Program-made: the position numbers and the translations under genes
In this document: piece after piece, positions 9,929 through 18,520 of the stretch
How positions within the stretch are numbered: position 1 is the first letter of the stretch
How the letters are laid out: every line of letters starts with the position of its first letter
The notes under the pieces: generated by a model
Told to the model about the DNA's origin: nothing
Seen by the model: the letters and a program-made list of their open reading frames with translations, nothing else
Databases searched by the model: none
DNA from: an uncultured Roseateles sp.
GTDB lineage: Bacteria; Pseudomonadota; Gammaproteobacteria; Burkholderiales; Burkholderiaceae
Length of the DNA: 28,684 bases
Direction: 5' to 3'
NCBI GenBank assembly: GCA_946886855.1
Contig: CAMPJJ010000072.1
Location: 1 to 28,684, forward strand

Positions 9929-11368
9929 ATGGATGCTTCGGACCCTCTGTACGCGCAGGTCGCCGCGCATTACCGCCAGGCCATCGCGGCCGGCACGATG
10001 CCGCCGGGGAGCCGGATGCCGTCGGTGCGCACGCTGATGGGCCTGCACCGCGTGAGCCTCAGCACCGCGCTGCAGGCCTGCCGCCTGCTCGAGAGCCAGG
10101 GGCTGCTGCAAGCGCGTCAGCGCGCCGGCTACTTCGTCCGACCGCTGCGTCCAAACCGGCTCGCGCGTGCGGCCGAGCCGCGCGAGACGCAAGCCGATCC
10201 GGCGCGTTTCGTCGGCGTGCACGAGCGCATCTCCGAGATCCTCACCCGCGGCATCAATGCGAAGCCGGAGGTCAACCTCTCCGGCGCCTGCGCGCATGCC
10301 TCGCTGTATCCCACGCGCGCGCTGGCGCTGCATGGTCAACGCCTGCTGCGTCGGCGGCCGGAGATCCTCGGCACCCAACCCGATCCGCAGGGGCTGCTCG
10401 CGCTGCGCCAGGGCCTGTCGCGCCTGGCGTTGAATGCGCAGATCCAGCTCGACCCGTCGCAGCTGGTCATCACGCACGGCTGCACCGAGGCGCTCGGCGT
10501 CGCACTGCGCGCAGTGACGACGCCGGGCGACGCGGTGGCGGTCGAATCGCCGACCTACTACGGCCTGCTGCAGCTGCTGGAGAGCCTGGGCCTGCGCGCG
10601 CTGGAGATCCCGACCAGTCCGCACACGGGCCTGTCCGTCGAGGCCTTCGAAGCGGCGGCGATGCGCGAGCCGCGACTCAAGGCGGTGGTCGTGGTGCCCA
10701 ACCTGCAGAACCCGCTCGGCGCGGTGATGCCCGACGCGGCCAAGCAGGCGCTGCTGGCGGTCTGCGAGGCGCGCGACCTGGCGCTCATCGAGGACGACAC
10801 CTACGCGCTGCTGTGCGAGACGCCGCAGCGCGCGATCAAGTCCTGGGACACGACGGGGCGGGTGATCTTCTGCTCGTCGATGCACAAGACCTTGGCGCCC
10901 GGGATGCGCGTGGGCTGGATCTCGGCGGGGCGCTGGCAGCCGCGGGTGGAGATCCTCAAGTACGCGCAGAGCCGGCCCAACGAGATGCTCGGTCAGGCCA
11001 TCCTCGCGGAGTTCCTCGCCGGCGGCCAGATCGAACGCCACCTGCGCGCGCTGCGGGCCAAGCTCGCGACGCAGCGCGAGCAGATGGTGGCGGCGCTCTC
11101 CGATGAACTGCCGGCGGGCACGCGGCTCAGCCTGCCGCCGGGCGGACCCAGCCTGTGGGTCGAGTTGCCCGAGGGCCTGTCCTCGCTGGCGCTGTTCGAC
11201 GCCGCGCTGGAGAAGGGCATCCGGCTCGGTCCGGGGCTGATGTACTCGAACTCCGAGCGCTTCGACAACTTCATCCGCATCAACGCCGGCAATCCGATGG
11301 ACGACGCGCAACGACGCGCGATCGCGACGCTCGGCGAGCTCTGCGCATCGATGCTGAGAGCGCGCTGA
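9929..11368 (+). CDS. MocR-type regulator (GntR domain fused to PLP aminotransferase)
   Basis: The 479-residue protein has an N-terminal GntR winged helix-turn-helix (about residues 5-72, ending in the AGYFVRP wing) and a class I aminotransferase fold (about 110-475). The PLP lysine is probably Lys320 in SSMHKTLAPGMRVGW. Family features EDDTYALL and NPLGAVMP are also present. MocR proteins are mostly transcription factors that use PLP or an amino-acid adduct as effector, rather than working transaminases. The ligand cannot be told from sequence. The chosen ATG places the GntR domain at the very N-terminus. The frame stays open upstream to 9542, but that part does not look like protein. It is divergent from the DUF2917-like gene, its most likely target, and upstream of proC in the same direction. 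Its stop lies inside an 11-bp repeat array. Confidence 0.88.
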   Translation: MDASDPLYAQVAAHYRQAIAAGTMPPGSRMPSVRTLMGLHRVSLSTALQACRLLESQGLLQARQRAGYFVRPLRPNRLARAAEPRETQADPARFVGVHERISEILTRGINAKPEVNLSGACAHASLYPTRALALHGQRLLRRRPEILGTQPDPQGLLALRQGLSRLALNAQIQLDPSQLVITHGCTEALGVALRAVTTPGDAVAVESPTYYGLLQLLESLGLRALEIPTSPHTGLSVEAFEAAAMREPRLKAVVVVPNLQNPLGAVMPDAAKQALLAVCEARDLALIEDDTYALLCETPQRAIKSWDTTGRVIFCSSMHKTLAPGMRVGWISAGRWQPRVEILKYAQSRPNEMLGQAILAEFLAGGQIERHLRALRAKLATQREQMVAALSDELPAGTRLSLPPGGPSLWVELPEGLSSLALFDAALEKGIRLGPGLMYSNSERFDNFIRINAGNPMDDAQRRAIATLGELCASMLRAR

Positions 11369-11431
11369 TGGTCCGTTGAGGGTCCGCTGATGGAAGTTTG
11401 ATGGCGGTTTGATGGCGCGCTGAGCGCCCGA
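11355..11431 (+). repeat. 11-bp degenerate phased tandem repeat (7 units)
   Basis: Seven consecutive 11-bp units each begin with TGA: TGAGAGCGCGC, TGATGGTCCGT, TGAGGGTCCGC, TGATGGAAGTT, TGATGGCGGTT, TGATGGCGCGC and TGAGCGCCCGA. The array covers the last codons and stop of the MocR gene and ends 44 bp before proC. Confidence 0.8.
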
Positions 11432-11475
11432 GTCGGACCCGCTCCTGCGCCGGGGCGGGACTAAACTGCCGGCCC

Positions 11476-12291
11476 ATGAATTCCTGCATCGCATTCATCG
11501 GCGGAGGCAACATGGCCAGCGCCATCGTCGGCGGCCTGCGCCGGGCCGGTTTCCCGGCCGAGGACCTGCTGGTGGTCGAGCCCTTCGAGGCGCAGCGCGA
11601 GCGCCTGGCCGCCGACTTCGGCATCCGGCCGCTGGCGGCGGCGGAAGCCGCACTGGCTCGCGCCCGCGCCGTGGTCTGGGCGGTGAAGCCGCAGCTGTTC
11701 CAGGAAGCCGCCGCACCGGTGGCGCCGCATGTCGGCGGCGCGCTGCAGCTGTCGGTGATGGCAGGTCTGCGCAGCGACGCGATCGCGCGCGCCACCGGCG
11801 CGTCGCGCGTGGTGCGCGGCATGCCCAACACGCCGGCGCTGATCGGGCAGGGCATCACCGGACTCCACGCGAGCGCCGCCGTCACGGCCGACGATCGCGC
11901 GCTCGTCGAGCAGCTGCTGCAGCCGACCGGCCGCACGCTGTGGGTCGACAACGAGGGCGACCTCGACACGGTCACCGCGCTGTCCGGTTCGGGCCCGGCC
12001 TACTTCTTCTTCCTCGTCGAGCACATGGTCGCGGCGGCGCGCGCGCTGGGCCTGGACGAGGCCAAGGCGCGTGAGCTCGCGCTGGCCACCTGTGGCGGCT
12101 CTGCGGCGCTGGCGCTGCAGTCGAGCGACTCGCCGACCGCGCTGCGCGAGAAGGTGACCTCCAAGGGCGGCACCACGCACGCAGCGATCACCAGCCTGCA
12201 GGCCGACGGCGTCGGCGAGGCGGTCGAGCGCGCCGTGAAGGCCGCGCACCGGCGCGCCGGCGAGCTGGGTGACGAGTTCGGTCGCGCTTGA
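11476..12291 (+). CDS. proC: Pyrroline-5-carboxylate reductase
   Basis: The 271-residue protein has the normal ProC length. It catalyses the last step of proline synthesis, NAD(P)H-dependent reduction of pyrroline-5-carboxylate in the cytoplasm. The N-terminal Rossmann motif is IGGGNMASAI (about residues 8-17). The family motifs GMPNTPALIGQG (about 115-126) and ALSGSGPAYFF are present, and the C-terminal signature REKVTSKGGTTHAAI lies at about 222-236. It shares the window with the catabolic putA but is separately placed and shows no sign of common control. The usual yggS neighbour is absent. A MocR gene precedes it and ubiC follows after 80 bp. Confidence 0.97.
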   Translation: MNSCIAFIGGGNMASAIVGGLRRAGFPAEDLLVVEPFEAQRERLAADFGIRPLAAAEAALARARAVVWAVKPQLFQEAAAPVAPHVGGALQLSVMAGLRSDAIARATGASRVVRGMPNTPALIGQGITGLHASAAVTADDRALVEQLLQPTGRTLWVDNEGDLDTVTALSGSGPAYFFFLVEHMVAAARALGLDEAKARELALATCGGSAALALQSSDSPTALREKVTSKGGTTHAAITSLQADGVGEAVERAVKAAHRRAGELGDEFGRA

Positions 12292-12371
12292 TGCCGCCGT
12301 GCCCGAGACCGACGGCCCACGTGTTGCTCGTCGGCCGCCCTCTGACTGATTGCTGAGAGCCGCTTCCATCC

Positions 12372-12932
12372 ATGGGGATCGCCGATCGCTGGGGCCTGCG
12401 CGCGTGGCTGCGTGCGCCGGGCTCGTTGAGCAAACGCCTGGCCGCCACCGGCCGCCGTTATGAAGTGCAGGTGCTGCGCCAGACGACCGCGCCGCTGCGG
12501 CCGCAGGAGCGCGCCGCGCTGGGTCTGCCCAAGCGCGGCCTGACGCTCGTGCGCGAAGTGCTGCTGCGCGTCGATGGTCAGCCCCTGGTGTGGGCGCGGT
12601 CGGCGGTGCACGGCCACGCCGTGGCCGGTCCGTGGAAGGCGCTGAAGGGACTGGGCAGCCGGCCGTTGGGCCACCTGCTCTACGACGATCCCCGCATCCA
12701 TCGCAGCGAACTGCAGCCGCGTCGCGTCACGCGGCACGGCGCGACGCATCGCCAGATGCAGCGGCAATGGCTGGCCGCGACGGGCACCGAAGCGCCCGCG
12801 CTGATGCAGTGGTCGCGCAACTCGGTCTTCACCCGGCACGGGCGGCAGCTGCGGGTGATGGAGATGTTCGTGCCGGACGTCGCGCTGCGCGATCCCGGAC
12901 CGCTGAGGCGCAGGTCGAGGCCGCATCGGTGA
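12372..12932 (+). CDS. ubiC: Chorismate pyruvate-lyase
   Basis: The 186-residue protein converts chorismate to 4-hydroxybenzoate and pyruvate, the first dedicated step of ubiquinone synthesis. The family pattern is readable along its length: LRAPGSLSKRL near the start, LVREVLLRVDGQPLVWARS (about 56-75) with the active-site Arg, LGSRPLGHLLY, SRNSVFTRHG, and a C-terminal VMEMFVP carrying the Glu of the active site. The basic tail after the last motif is short and not conserved. No strong ribosome-binding site precedes the ATG, so a nearby alternative start cannot be excluded. It is 80 bp downstream of proC in the same direction. The partner gene ubiA lies about 700 bp away on the other strand. 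Confidence 0.9.
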   Translation: MGIADRWGLRAWLRAPGSLSKRLAATGRRYEVQVLRQTTAPLRPQERAALGLPKRGLTLVREVLLRVDGQPLVWARSAVHGHAVAGPWKALKGLGSRPLGHLLYDDPRIHRSELQPRRVTRHGATHRQMQRQWLAATGTEAPALMQWSRNSVFTRHGRQLRVMEMFVPDVALRDPGPLRRRSRPHR

Positions 12933-13018
12933 CCTAAGCGCAGGCTAAGCGACCGTACAGGTCCCGCTCAGCTTCGCTCGGTATGCTGCCGCGGCCGATT
13001 CTGAACACCGCGCCGCCG

Positions 13019-13633
13019 ATGGACATCGACCCTGACGAACTGATTGAGACCGCCCGCCAGGCCAACGAGCGGGCGGAGGCCCAGACGCCGCAGTCCCGGC
13101 TCAACGTGGCGGTCGCGCTGACCGTCGCGCTGCTGGCGACCTTCATGGGCATCTGCAAGATCAAGGACGACAACATCGGCCAGGGCATGCAGCAGGCGCA
13201 GGCGGACAAGATCGACCACTGGTCCTTCTACCAGGCGCGCAACGCGCGGGAGGAGGTCGCCAAGGCCGCGCTGACGCAGCTGAAGCTGCAGGCCATCGGC
13301 GCGCCGGCCTCGGCGGCCGACGGCTACCGCGAGGCGATCGCGCACTACGAGACGCTCGCTGCTGATCAGGCCTCGAAGAAGGACGAACTCCGCAAGCAGG
13401 CGGAAGCCGACCAGCAGCGCTACGACGCGCTCAACTACCGGGACGACCAGTTCGACCTGTCCGATGCGCTGCTGGCCATCGCGATCGCGATGCTGGCGGT
13501 GACCGCGCTGACGCAGCTCTGGTGGCTGTACGCGGCGGCGATGGTGCCGACGGTCTTCGGCGTGCTGATGGGCGTGGCGGGATTGGCCGGCTGGCCGCTG
13601 CATCCGGACGCGATCGTGCAGTGGCTCTCCTGA
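13019..13633 (+). CDS. DUF4337-family membrane protein
   Basis: About 204 residues from the Met in MDIDPDELIETARQANERAE. An earlier in-frame Met at 12983 would add 12 residues with no family resemblance. The protein has one transmembrane helix near the N-terminus (LNVAVALTVALLATFMGI), a long soluble, probably coiled, helical middle (about 60-145), and two helices at the C-terminus (about 150-195). This layout and the early GICKIKDDNI segment fit the DUF4337 family, whose function is unknown. It sits between ubiC and the oppositely oriented ubiA, with a 10-bp gap to the end of ubiA. A link with ubiquinone synthesis is only positional. Confidence 0.8.
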   Translation: MDIDPDELIETARQANERAEAQTPQSRLNVAVALTVALLATFMGICKIKDDNIGQGMQQAQADKIDHWSFYQARNAREEVAKAALTQLKLQAIGAPASAADGYREAIAHYETLAADQASKKDELRKQAEADQQRYDALNYRDDQFDLSDALLAIAIAMLAVTALTQLWWLYAAAMVPTVFGVLMGVAGLAGWPLHPDAIVQWLS

Positions 13634-13643
13634 GCCGGACCGC

Positions 13644-14570
13644 TCAGCGCAGCGCCAGATCCACGACCGTGCCCGCGAAGATCGCGAAGCCGACCCAGTG
13701 GTTCTCGCGGAAGGCCTTGAAGCAGCCTTCGCGGCTGCGGTCCTTGATCAGCGTGTAGTGCCAGACGACCTGCGCCGCCGCCGCGGCGAGACCGGCCAGG
13801 AACCAGTGCCCCATGCCCAGCCGCAGTCCCAGCGTGGCCCACAGCGCGAGGAAGGCGACGTAGAACGCCATCACCCCGATGACGTCGAAGCGCCCGAGCG
13901 TCAGCGCCGAGGTCTTGATGCCGATGCGGATGTCGTCGTCGCGGTCGACCATCGCGTACTCGGTGTCGTAGGCCAGTACCCAGAACAGGTTGGCGACCAG
14001 CAGGCCCCACGCGGCCATCGGGACCGAGGCCGGGATCGCCTGCAGGCTCCACTCGCGGCCGCCGAGCGCCGCGGAGAACGCCATCGGGATCCCGAACGAG
14101 AACGCCACGCCGAGCACGGCCTGCGGCATCGAGACCCAGCGCTTGGTGAAGGGATAGAGGATGGTCACCGCCAGCGCGGCGAACGACAGCAGGATGGTCG
14201 GCGGATTGGTCGTCAGCACGAGCGCAAAGGCGATCAGCGCCAGCACCGCGCCGAGCACGAGCGCCTGTTTCACGGAGATCAGCCCCGAGGTCACCGGCCG
14301 CTGGGCGGTGCGTTTGACGTGCTTGTCGAAGTCGCGGTCGGCGACGTCGTTGACCGCGCAGCCCGCGCTGCGCATCAGGAAGGTGCCGATCGTGAAGACC
14401 AGCAGCAGGTGCCAGCCCGGCCAGCCGTCGGCGGCCATCCACAGCGCGGCCAGCGTCGGCCACAGCAGCAGGTAGGTGCCGGCCGGGCGGTCCCAGCGGA
14501 TCAGGTTCAGGTACAGCGACAGACGCGACGGCGCGGCGGGAGCGGGGGCTGCGGAGGTCATGGCCGCCAT
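13644..14570 (-). CDS. ubiA: 4-hydroxybenzoate polyprenyltransferase
   Basis: The 308-residue integral membrane protein attaches the polyprenyl chain to 4-hydroxybenzoate, the step after UbiC. Both Asp-rich Mg-diphosphate motifs are visible: NDVADRDFD (residues 74-82) and [12 protein letters not shown] (about 202-213). Several hydrophobic helices surround them ([20 protein letters not shown] at the start is typical). Met at 14561 (MTSAAPAP) is an alternative start. The gene begins only 16 nt after the stop of livM on the same strand, so it may be transcribed from the transporter operon. It ends against the convergent DUF4337 gene. Confidence 0.95.
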   Translation of the reverse strand: MAAMTSAAPAPAAPSRLSLYLNLIRWDRPAGTYLLLWPTLAALWMAADGWPGWHLLLVFTIGTFLMRSAGCAVNDVADRDFDKHVKRTAQRPVTSGLISVKQALVLGAVLALIAFALVLTTNPPTILLSFAALAVTILYPFTKRWVSMPQAVLGVAFSFGIPMAFSAALGGREWSLQAIPASVPMAAWGLLVANLFWVLAYDTEYAMVDRDDDIRIGIKTSALTLGRFDVIGVMAFYVAFLALWATLGLRLGMGHWFLAGLAAAAAQVVWHYTLIKDRSREGCFKAFRENHWVGFAIFAGTVVDLALR

Positions 14571-14586
14571 TGTCGCGCCGTGACGT

Positions 14587-15561
14587 TCAAGTCTTCCTGA
14601 GCCGCTCCCACAGCGCGCCCGCTTCGCCCACCAGCCCGCGCCGGAACGCCAGCACGCAGACGATGAAGATCAGCCCCGTGACCAGGCTGACCGACTCGCC
14701 GAGCCCGGTGAACCACTGGATGCCGGTCACGCTGGCCAGCCACTGGCCGAGGTCGCCGATCTTGTTCTCCAGGGCGATGATCACCAGCGCCCCGACGATC
14801 GGACCGACCATGGTCCCCATGCCGCCCACCAGCGTCATCAGGATCACCAGGCCGGACGTGGTCCAGATGGCGTCGGTCAAGGTCGCGAAGCCCAGCACCA
14901 GCGTCTTGGTCGCGCCCGCCAGCCCGGCCAGCGCCGCCGACAGCACGAAGGCCATCAGCTTGAACCGCGCCGCGTCGTAGCCCAGCGAGGTCGCCCGCGC
15001 CTCGTTCTCGCGGATCGAGGTCAGCACCTGCCCGAAAGGCGAATGCACCGTCCGGTAGATCAGCCAGAAGCCGAAGACGAAGATCGCGAGCACCAGGTAG
15101 TACAGCGCGCTGTCGCTTTCCAGGTTGATGCCCAGCAGGCTGCCGCGCGGCACCGACTGCAGGCCGTCCTCGCCGCCGGTGAACGGGGCTTGCAGGAAGT
15201 AGAAGAACAGCATCTGCGCCAGCGCCAGCGTGATCATCGAGAAGTAGATCCCCGAGCGCCGGATCGCCAGCAGCCCGAACACCAGCCCCGCGACCGCCGC
15301 CATCAGCGTGCCGAAGGCGATGCCGATCAGCGGCGGGAAGCCCCAGACCTTCATTGCATGACCCGCCGCATACGCCGCGGCGCCGAGGAAGGCCGCGTGG
15401 CCGAAGCTCAGCAGCCCCGTGAAGCCGATCAGCAGGTTGAAGGCGCACGCGAACAGCGCGTAGCACATCACCTTCATCGCGAAGATCGGATACACGCCCA
15501 GGAAGGGCAGCAGCGCGACGGCGACGAACAGGGCGGCGTAGCCCAGCGGTTTCTTGTTCAT
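14587..15561 (-). CDS. livM: Branched-chain amino-acid-type ABC transporter permease LivM
   Basis: The 324-residue inner-membrane permease has about eight to ten hydrophobic segments and the LivM hallmark [25 protein letters not shown] (given here by its ends, about residues 43-67). The EAA-like coupling region [19 protein letters not shown] contacts the ATPases. [13 protein letters not shown] follows. The start at [12 protein letters not shown] overlaps the livH stop by four bases (ATGA), indicating translational coupling. It forms the membrane pore with LivH. Family members import branched-chain amino acids, amides, urea or aromatic acids, so the substrate is open. Confidence 0.95.
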   Translation of the reverse strand: MNKKPLGYAALFVAVALLPFLGVYPIFAMKVMCYALFACAFNLLIGFTGLLSFGHAAFLGAAAYAAGHAMKVWGFPPLIGIAFGTLMAAVAGLVFGLLAIRRSGIYFSMITLALAQMLFFYFLQAPFTGGEDGLQSVPRGSLLGINLESDSALYYLVLAIFVFGFWLIYRTVHSPFGQVLTSIRENEARATSLGYDAARFKLMAFVLSAALAGLAGATKTLVLGFATLTDAIWTTSGLVILMTLVGGMGTMVGPIVGALVIIALENKIGDLGQWLASVTGIQWFTGLGESVSLVTGLIFIVCVLAFRRGLVGEAGALWERLRKT

Positions 15562-16445
15562 TTCTCTTTGCCGAACAGGCCGGCGGGACGCACCAGCAGG
15601 ACCAGGGCCATGACGACGAACACCACCGTGTTGGACGCCTCCGGATAGAAGACCTTGGTCAGGCCCTCGACGACGCCCAGCCCCAGGCCGGTGAGGATCG
15701 AGCCCAGGATCGAGCCCATGCCGCCGATCACCACCACCGCGAAGACGACGATGATCAGGTTGGAGCCCATCAGCGAATTCACCTGCAGGATGGGCGCGGC
15801 CAGCACGCCGGCGAAACCCGCCAGCGCCACGCCGCCGGCGTAGGTCAGCGTCACCAGCCGCGGCACGTTCACGCCGAAGGCCTGCACCAGCTTCGGGTTC
15901 TCGGTGCCGGCGCGCAGCGTCGCGCCCAGCGAGGTCTTCTCGATCAGCACCCACACGCCCAGGCACACCACCAGCGAGGCCACCACCACCCACGCCCGGT
16001 AGTTCGGCAGGATCATGAAGCCCAGGTTGGTCGCGCCCGACAGCGCCTCCGGCGCCGCGTACGGCTGCCCGCCGACGCCGAAGAAGGAACGGAACACCCC
16101 TTCGATCACCAGCGTCAGCCCGAAGGTCAGCAGCAGGCCGTAGAGGTGGTCCAGCTTGTAGAGCCACTGCAGCAGCAGCCGCTCGATCACCAGCCCGAAC
16201 ACGCCCACGATCAGCGGCGCGATGAGCAGCATCGCCCAGTAGTTGATGCCGAAGTACTCCAGCCCCATCCACGCCAGGAACGCGCCCATCATGTAGAGCG
16301 CGCCGTGGGCGAAGTTGATGATGTTCAGCATGCCGAAGATCACCGCAAGCCCGAGCGACAGCATCGCGTAGAAGGACCCGTTCACCAGCCCCAGCAGGAG
16401 CTGGCCCAGCAGCGCCGGCAACGGGACGCCAAAGAAGTCGGTCAT
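15558..16445 (-). CDS. livH: Branched-chain amino-acid-type ABC transporter permease LivH
   Basis: The 295-residue inner-membrane permease has the LivH signature GLVNGSFYAMLSLGLAVIFGMLNIINFAHG near the N-terminus (about residues 19-48). The loop IEKTSLGATLRAGTENPKLVQAFGV is the ATPase-coupling segment, and GGMGSILGSILTGL lies toward the C-terminus. GGAGACACCGC before the ATG is a reasonable ribosome-binding site. It is 20 nt downstream of the solute-binding-protein gene and overlaps livM, so the three form one transcription unit with the two upstream ATPases. Confidence 0.95.
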   Translation of the reverse strand: MTDFFGVPLPALLGQLLLGLVNGSFYAMLSLGLAVIFGMLNIINFAHGALYMMGAFLAWMGLEYFGINYWAMLLIAPLIVGVFGLVIERLLLQWLYKLDHLYGLLLTFGLTLVIEGVFRSFFGVGGQPYAAPEALSGATNLGFMILPNYRAWVVVASLVVCLGVWVLIEKTSLGATLRAGTENPKLVQAFGVNVPRLVTLTYAGGVALAGFAGVLAAPILQVNSLMGSNLIIVVFAVVVIGGMGSILGSILTGLGLGVVEGLTKVFYPEASNTVVFVVMALVLLVRPAGLFGKEK

Positions 16446-16465
16446 GCGGTGTCTCCGGCCTCAGC

Positions 16466-17674
16466 TCACTTCTTGACCAGCGGGCACTTCGAGTCGGCCA
16501 GCTTGGTGAACGCGTCGTCGCCGGCGATCCTTGTCACGACCTTGAAGTAGTCCCACGGCTCGGCGGACTCCTTCTGCGACTTCACCTGCAGCAGGAACAT
16601 GTCGTGCACGCCGCGGCCGTCTTCCTTGCGGATCGTGCCCTTGGTGTAGAAGTCGTTGATCGGCGTGGCCTTCATCTGCGCGACGACCTTGTCGCCGTCG
16701 TCGGACTTGAGCGCATCCACCGCCTTCAGGTAATGCGACACCGCCGAGTAGTCCGCCGCCTGCAGCGACGACGGCATGCGCTTCATCTTCTCGAAGAAGC
16801 GGCGCGCCCAGACGCGCGCCTCGGGGCTCTGGTTCCAGTACCAGCTGTCGGTCAGGTACATGCCTTCGGTGGTCTTCAGGCCCAGCGAGTGCACGTCGTT
16901 GATGAACATCAGCAGGCCGGCCAGCTTCATCGTCTTGGTGATGCCGAACTCGTTGGCCGCCTTCACCGCGTTGATGGTGTCGCCGCCCGCGTTGGCCAGG
17001 CCCAGGATCTGCGCCTTGGAACTCTGCGCCTGCAGCAGGAAGGAGGAGAAGTCGCTCGCGTTCAGCGGGTGCTTCACCGCGCCCAGCACCTGGCCGCCGG
17101 ACTTGGCCACCACCGCCGAGGTGTCGGCCTGCAGCGAGGTGCCGAAGGCGTAGTCCGCCGTCAGGAAGTACCAGGTCTTGCCGCCCGACTTGGTGACCGC
17201 CGCGCCGGTGCCGTTGGCCAGGGCGACCGTGTCGTAGGCGTAGTGGATGGTGTAGGGCGTGCATTCCTCGTTGGTCAGGCGCGAGGTGCCGGCGCCGATC
17301 GAGATGAAGGGCTTCTTCTTCTCCGCCGCGACCTTGGCCATCGCCAGGCTGGTGCCGGAGTTGGTGCCGCCGATCAGCAGGTCCAGGCCTTGGGTGTCGA
17401 ACCACTCGCGCGCCTTGGAGGCGGCGACGTCGGCCTTGTTCTGGTGGTCGGCGAAGACCAGCTCGATCTTCTTGCCGGCGACCTGGCCCTTCGCGTCGGC
17501 GATGGCCATGCGGATCGCTTCCACGCCGCCGGCGCCGTCGATGTCGGCGTAGACGCTCGACATGTCGGTGATGATGCCGATCTTGACCGTGTCGCCGGAA
17601 ATCTGCGCCTGAGCGGCAAGGCTGCCGCAGGCCAGCACCGAGGCCAGGGCAACGGTTTTGAGGGTCGTCTTCAT
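16466..17674 (-). CDS. Periplasmic solute-binding protein of the Liv-type ABC transporter
   Basis: The 402-residue protein has a clear Sec signal peptide (MKTTLKTVALASVLACGSLAAQAQ, cleavage near residue 23). The periplasmic-binding fold of the LivJ/K class (Peripla_BP_6) follows: VKIGIITDMSSVYADIDGAGGVEA, then GGTNSGTSLAMAKVAAEKKKPFI and WYFLTADYAFG. It captures the ligand and delivers it to LivHM. The GTNS region replaces the usual GP.SS pattern of true Leu/Ile/Val binders, so the ligand may not be a branched-chain amino acid. An excellent AAGGAGA (17681-17687) lies six bases before the ATG, fitting the high expression usual for binding proteins. It is unusually placed between the ATPase and permease genes. 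Confidence 0.93.
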   Translation of the reverse strand: MKTTLKTVALASVLACGSLAAQAQISGDTVKIGIITDMSSVYADIDGAGGVEAIRMAIADAKGQVAGKKIELVFADHQNKADVAASKAREWFDTQGLDLLIGGTNSGTSLAMAKVAAEKKKPFISIGAGTSRLTNEECTPYTIHYAYDTVALANGTGAAVTKSGGKTWYFLTADYAFGTSLQADTSAVVAKSGGQVLGAVKHPLNASDFSSFLLQAQSSKAQILGLANAGGDTINAVKAANEFGITKTMKLAGLLMFINDVHSLGLKTTEGMYLTDSWYWNQSPEARVWARRFFEKMKRMPSSLQAADYSAVSHYLKAVDALKSDDGDKVVAQMKATPINDFYTKGTIRKEDGRGVHDMFLLQVKSQKESAEPWDYFKVVTRIAGDDAFTKLADSKCPLVKK

Positions 17675-17809
17675 CGCTTGTCTCCTTGTTCTAACGGCCT
17701 CAACGGGCCCATGCGGGTTTCAGACTCGAAGCTCGAAAAATCAGTATCGGGAGGTCGGTCTCGAACGCTCGAAGGTGGATTCGTGTGTGACGGCGGCGAG
17801 GCACGTGCG
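17675..17809 (-). promoter_or_regulatory. livF-SBP intergenic region with CTCGAA repeats
   Basis: This 135-bp gap is the only sizeable break inside the transporter cluster. It contains four copies of CTCGAA (17725, 17732, 17760 and 17768), arranged as two close pairs about 35 bp apart, and the strong ribosome-binding site of the binding-protein gene. It could hold a separate promoter or mRNA-processing hairpins. No sigma-70 boxes are convincing. Confidence 0.35.
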
Positions 17810-18520
17810 TCACACGCTCAGCAGCTCGTCGAGCAGCGCGCGCTTGCTGTCGAGCTGCGCGGCGCTGAAGGACTCGACCACCTGCCCGTGCTCCATCACG
17901 ACGAAATGGTCCGCCAGCGGCGCGGCGAACCGGAAGTTCTGTTCCACCATCACGATGGTGAAGCCTTGCGCCTTCAGCGCGGTGATCATGCGGGCCAGCG
18001 CCTGGACGATGACCGGGGCCAGACCCTCGGAGATCTCGTCCAGCAGCAGGATGTCCGCGCCGGTGCGCAGGATGCGGGCCACGGCCAGCATCTGCTGCTC
18101 GCCGCCGGACAGCCGCGTGCCCGGGCTGTGGCGGCGCTCGGCGAGGTTGGGGAACATCGCGTAGATCTCGTCCTCGGACATGAGCTTGCCGCGGCCCCCC
18201 TTGAACACCGGCGGCAGGCGCAGGTTCTCCTCGGTGCTGAGCGACGCGAAGATGCCGCGCTCCTCCGGGCAGTAGCCCAGTCCGAGGCGCGCGATGCGGT
18301 GCGTGGGCAGGTGGACGCATTCCTGGCCGTGGACCTTGACCGACCCGCTGCGGCGGTCCGTCAGGCCCATGATGGCGCGCAGCGTCGTCGTGCGGCCGGC
18401 GCCGTTGCGGCCCAGCAGCGTCAAGACCTGACCCTGCGGGATCGCCAGGTCGATGCCGTGCAGGATGTGGCTCTCGCCGTACCAGGCCTGCAGGCCCTTG
18501 ATCTCGAGCGCGTACGCCAT
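17810..18520 (-). CDS. livF: Liv-type ABC transporter ATP-binding protein LivF
   Basis: The 236-residue ATPase has all ABC motifs in order. The Walker A region is GRNGAGRTTT (residues 37-46), the signature LSGGEQQML lies at about 144-152, and Walker B is ILLLDEISEGLAP with its Glu. A switch-like position follows (VMVEQNF). The Walker A lysine that normally contacts ATP phosphates is Arg43 (codon CGC on the minus strand). I believe similar GRTTT variants occur in some LivF relatives, but cannot check. The ATG overlaps the livG stop by one base (TGATG), and AAGGGG lies eight bases upstream within livG. LivF pairs with LivG to power LivHM. Confidence 0.93.
   Translation of the reverse strand: MAYALEIKGLQAWYGESHILHGIDLAIPQGQVLTLLGRNGAGRTTTLRAIMGLTDRRSGSVKVHGQECVHLPTHRIARLGLGYCPEERGIFASLSTEENLRLPPVFKGGRGKLMSEDEIYAMFPNLAERRHSPGTRLSGGEQQMLAVARILRTGADILLLDEISEGLAPVIVQALARMITALKAQGFTIVMVEQNFRFAAPLADHFVVMEHGQVVESFSAAQLDSKRALLDELLSV

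Noticed and set aside
9650..11494. Upstream extension of the DUF2917-like frame through the MocR gene
   Set aside because: The frame stays open to 11494, but the sequence there is antisense to a clear MocR gene and has no domain resemblance.
12934..12951. CTAAGCG direct repeat after ubiC
   Set aside because: Only two 7-bp copies with no further structure, too little to call a repeat or regulatory site.
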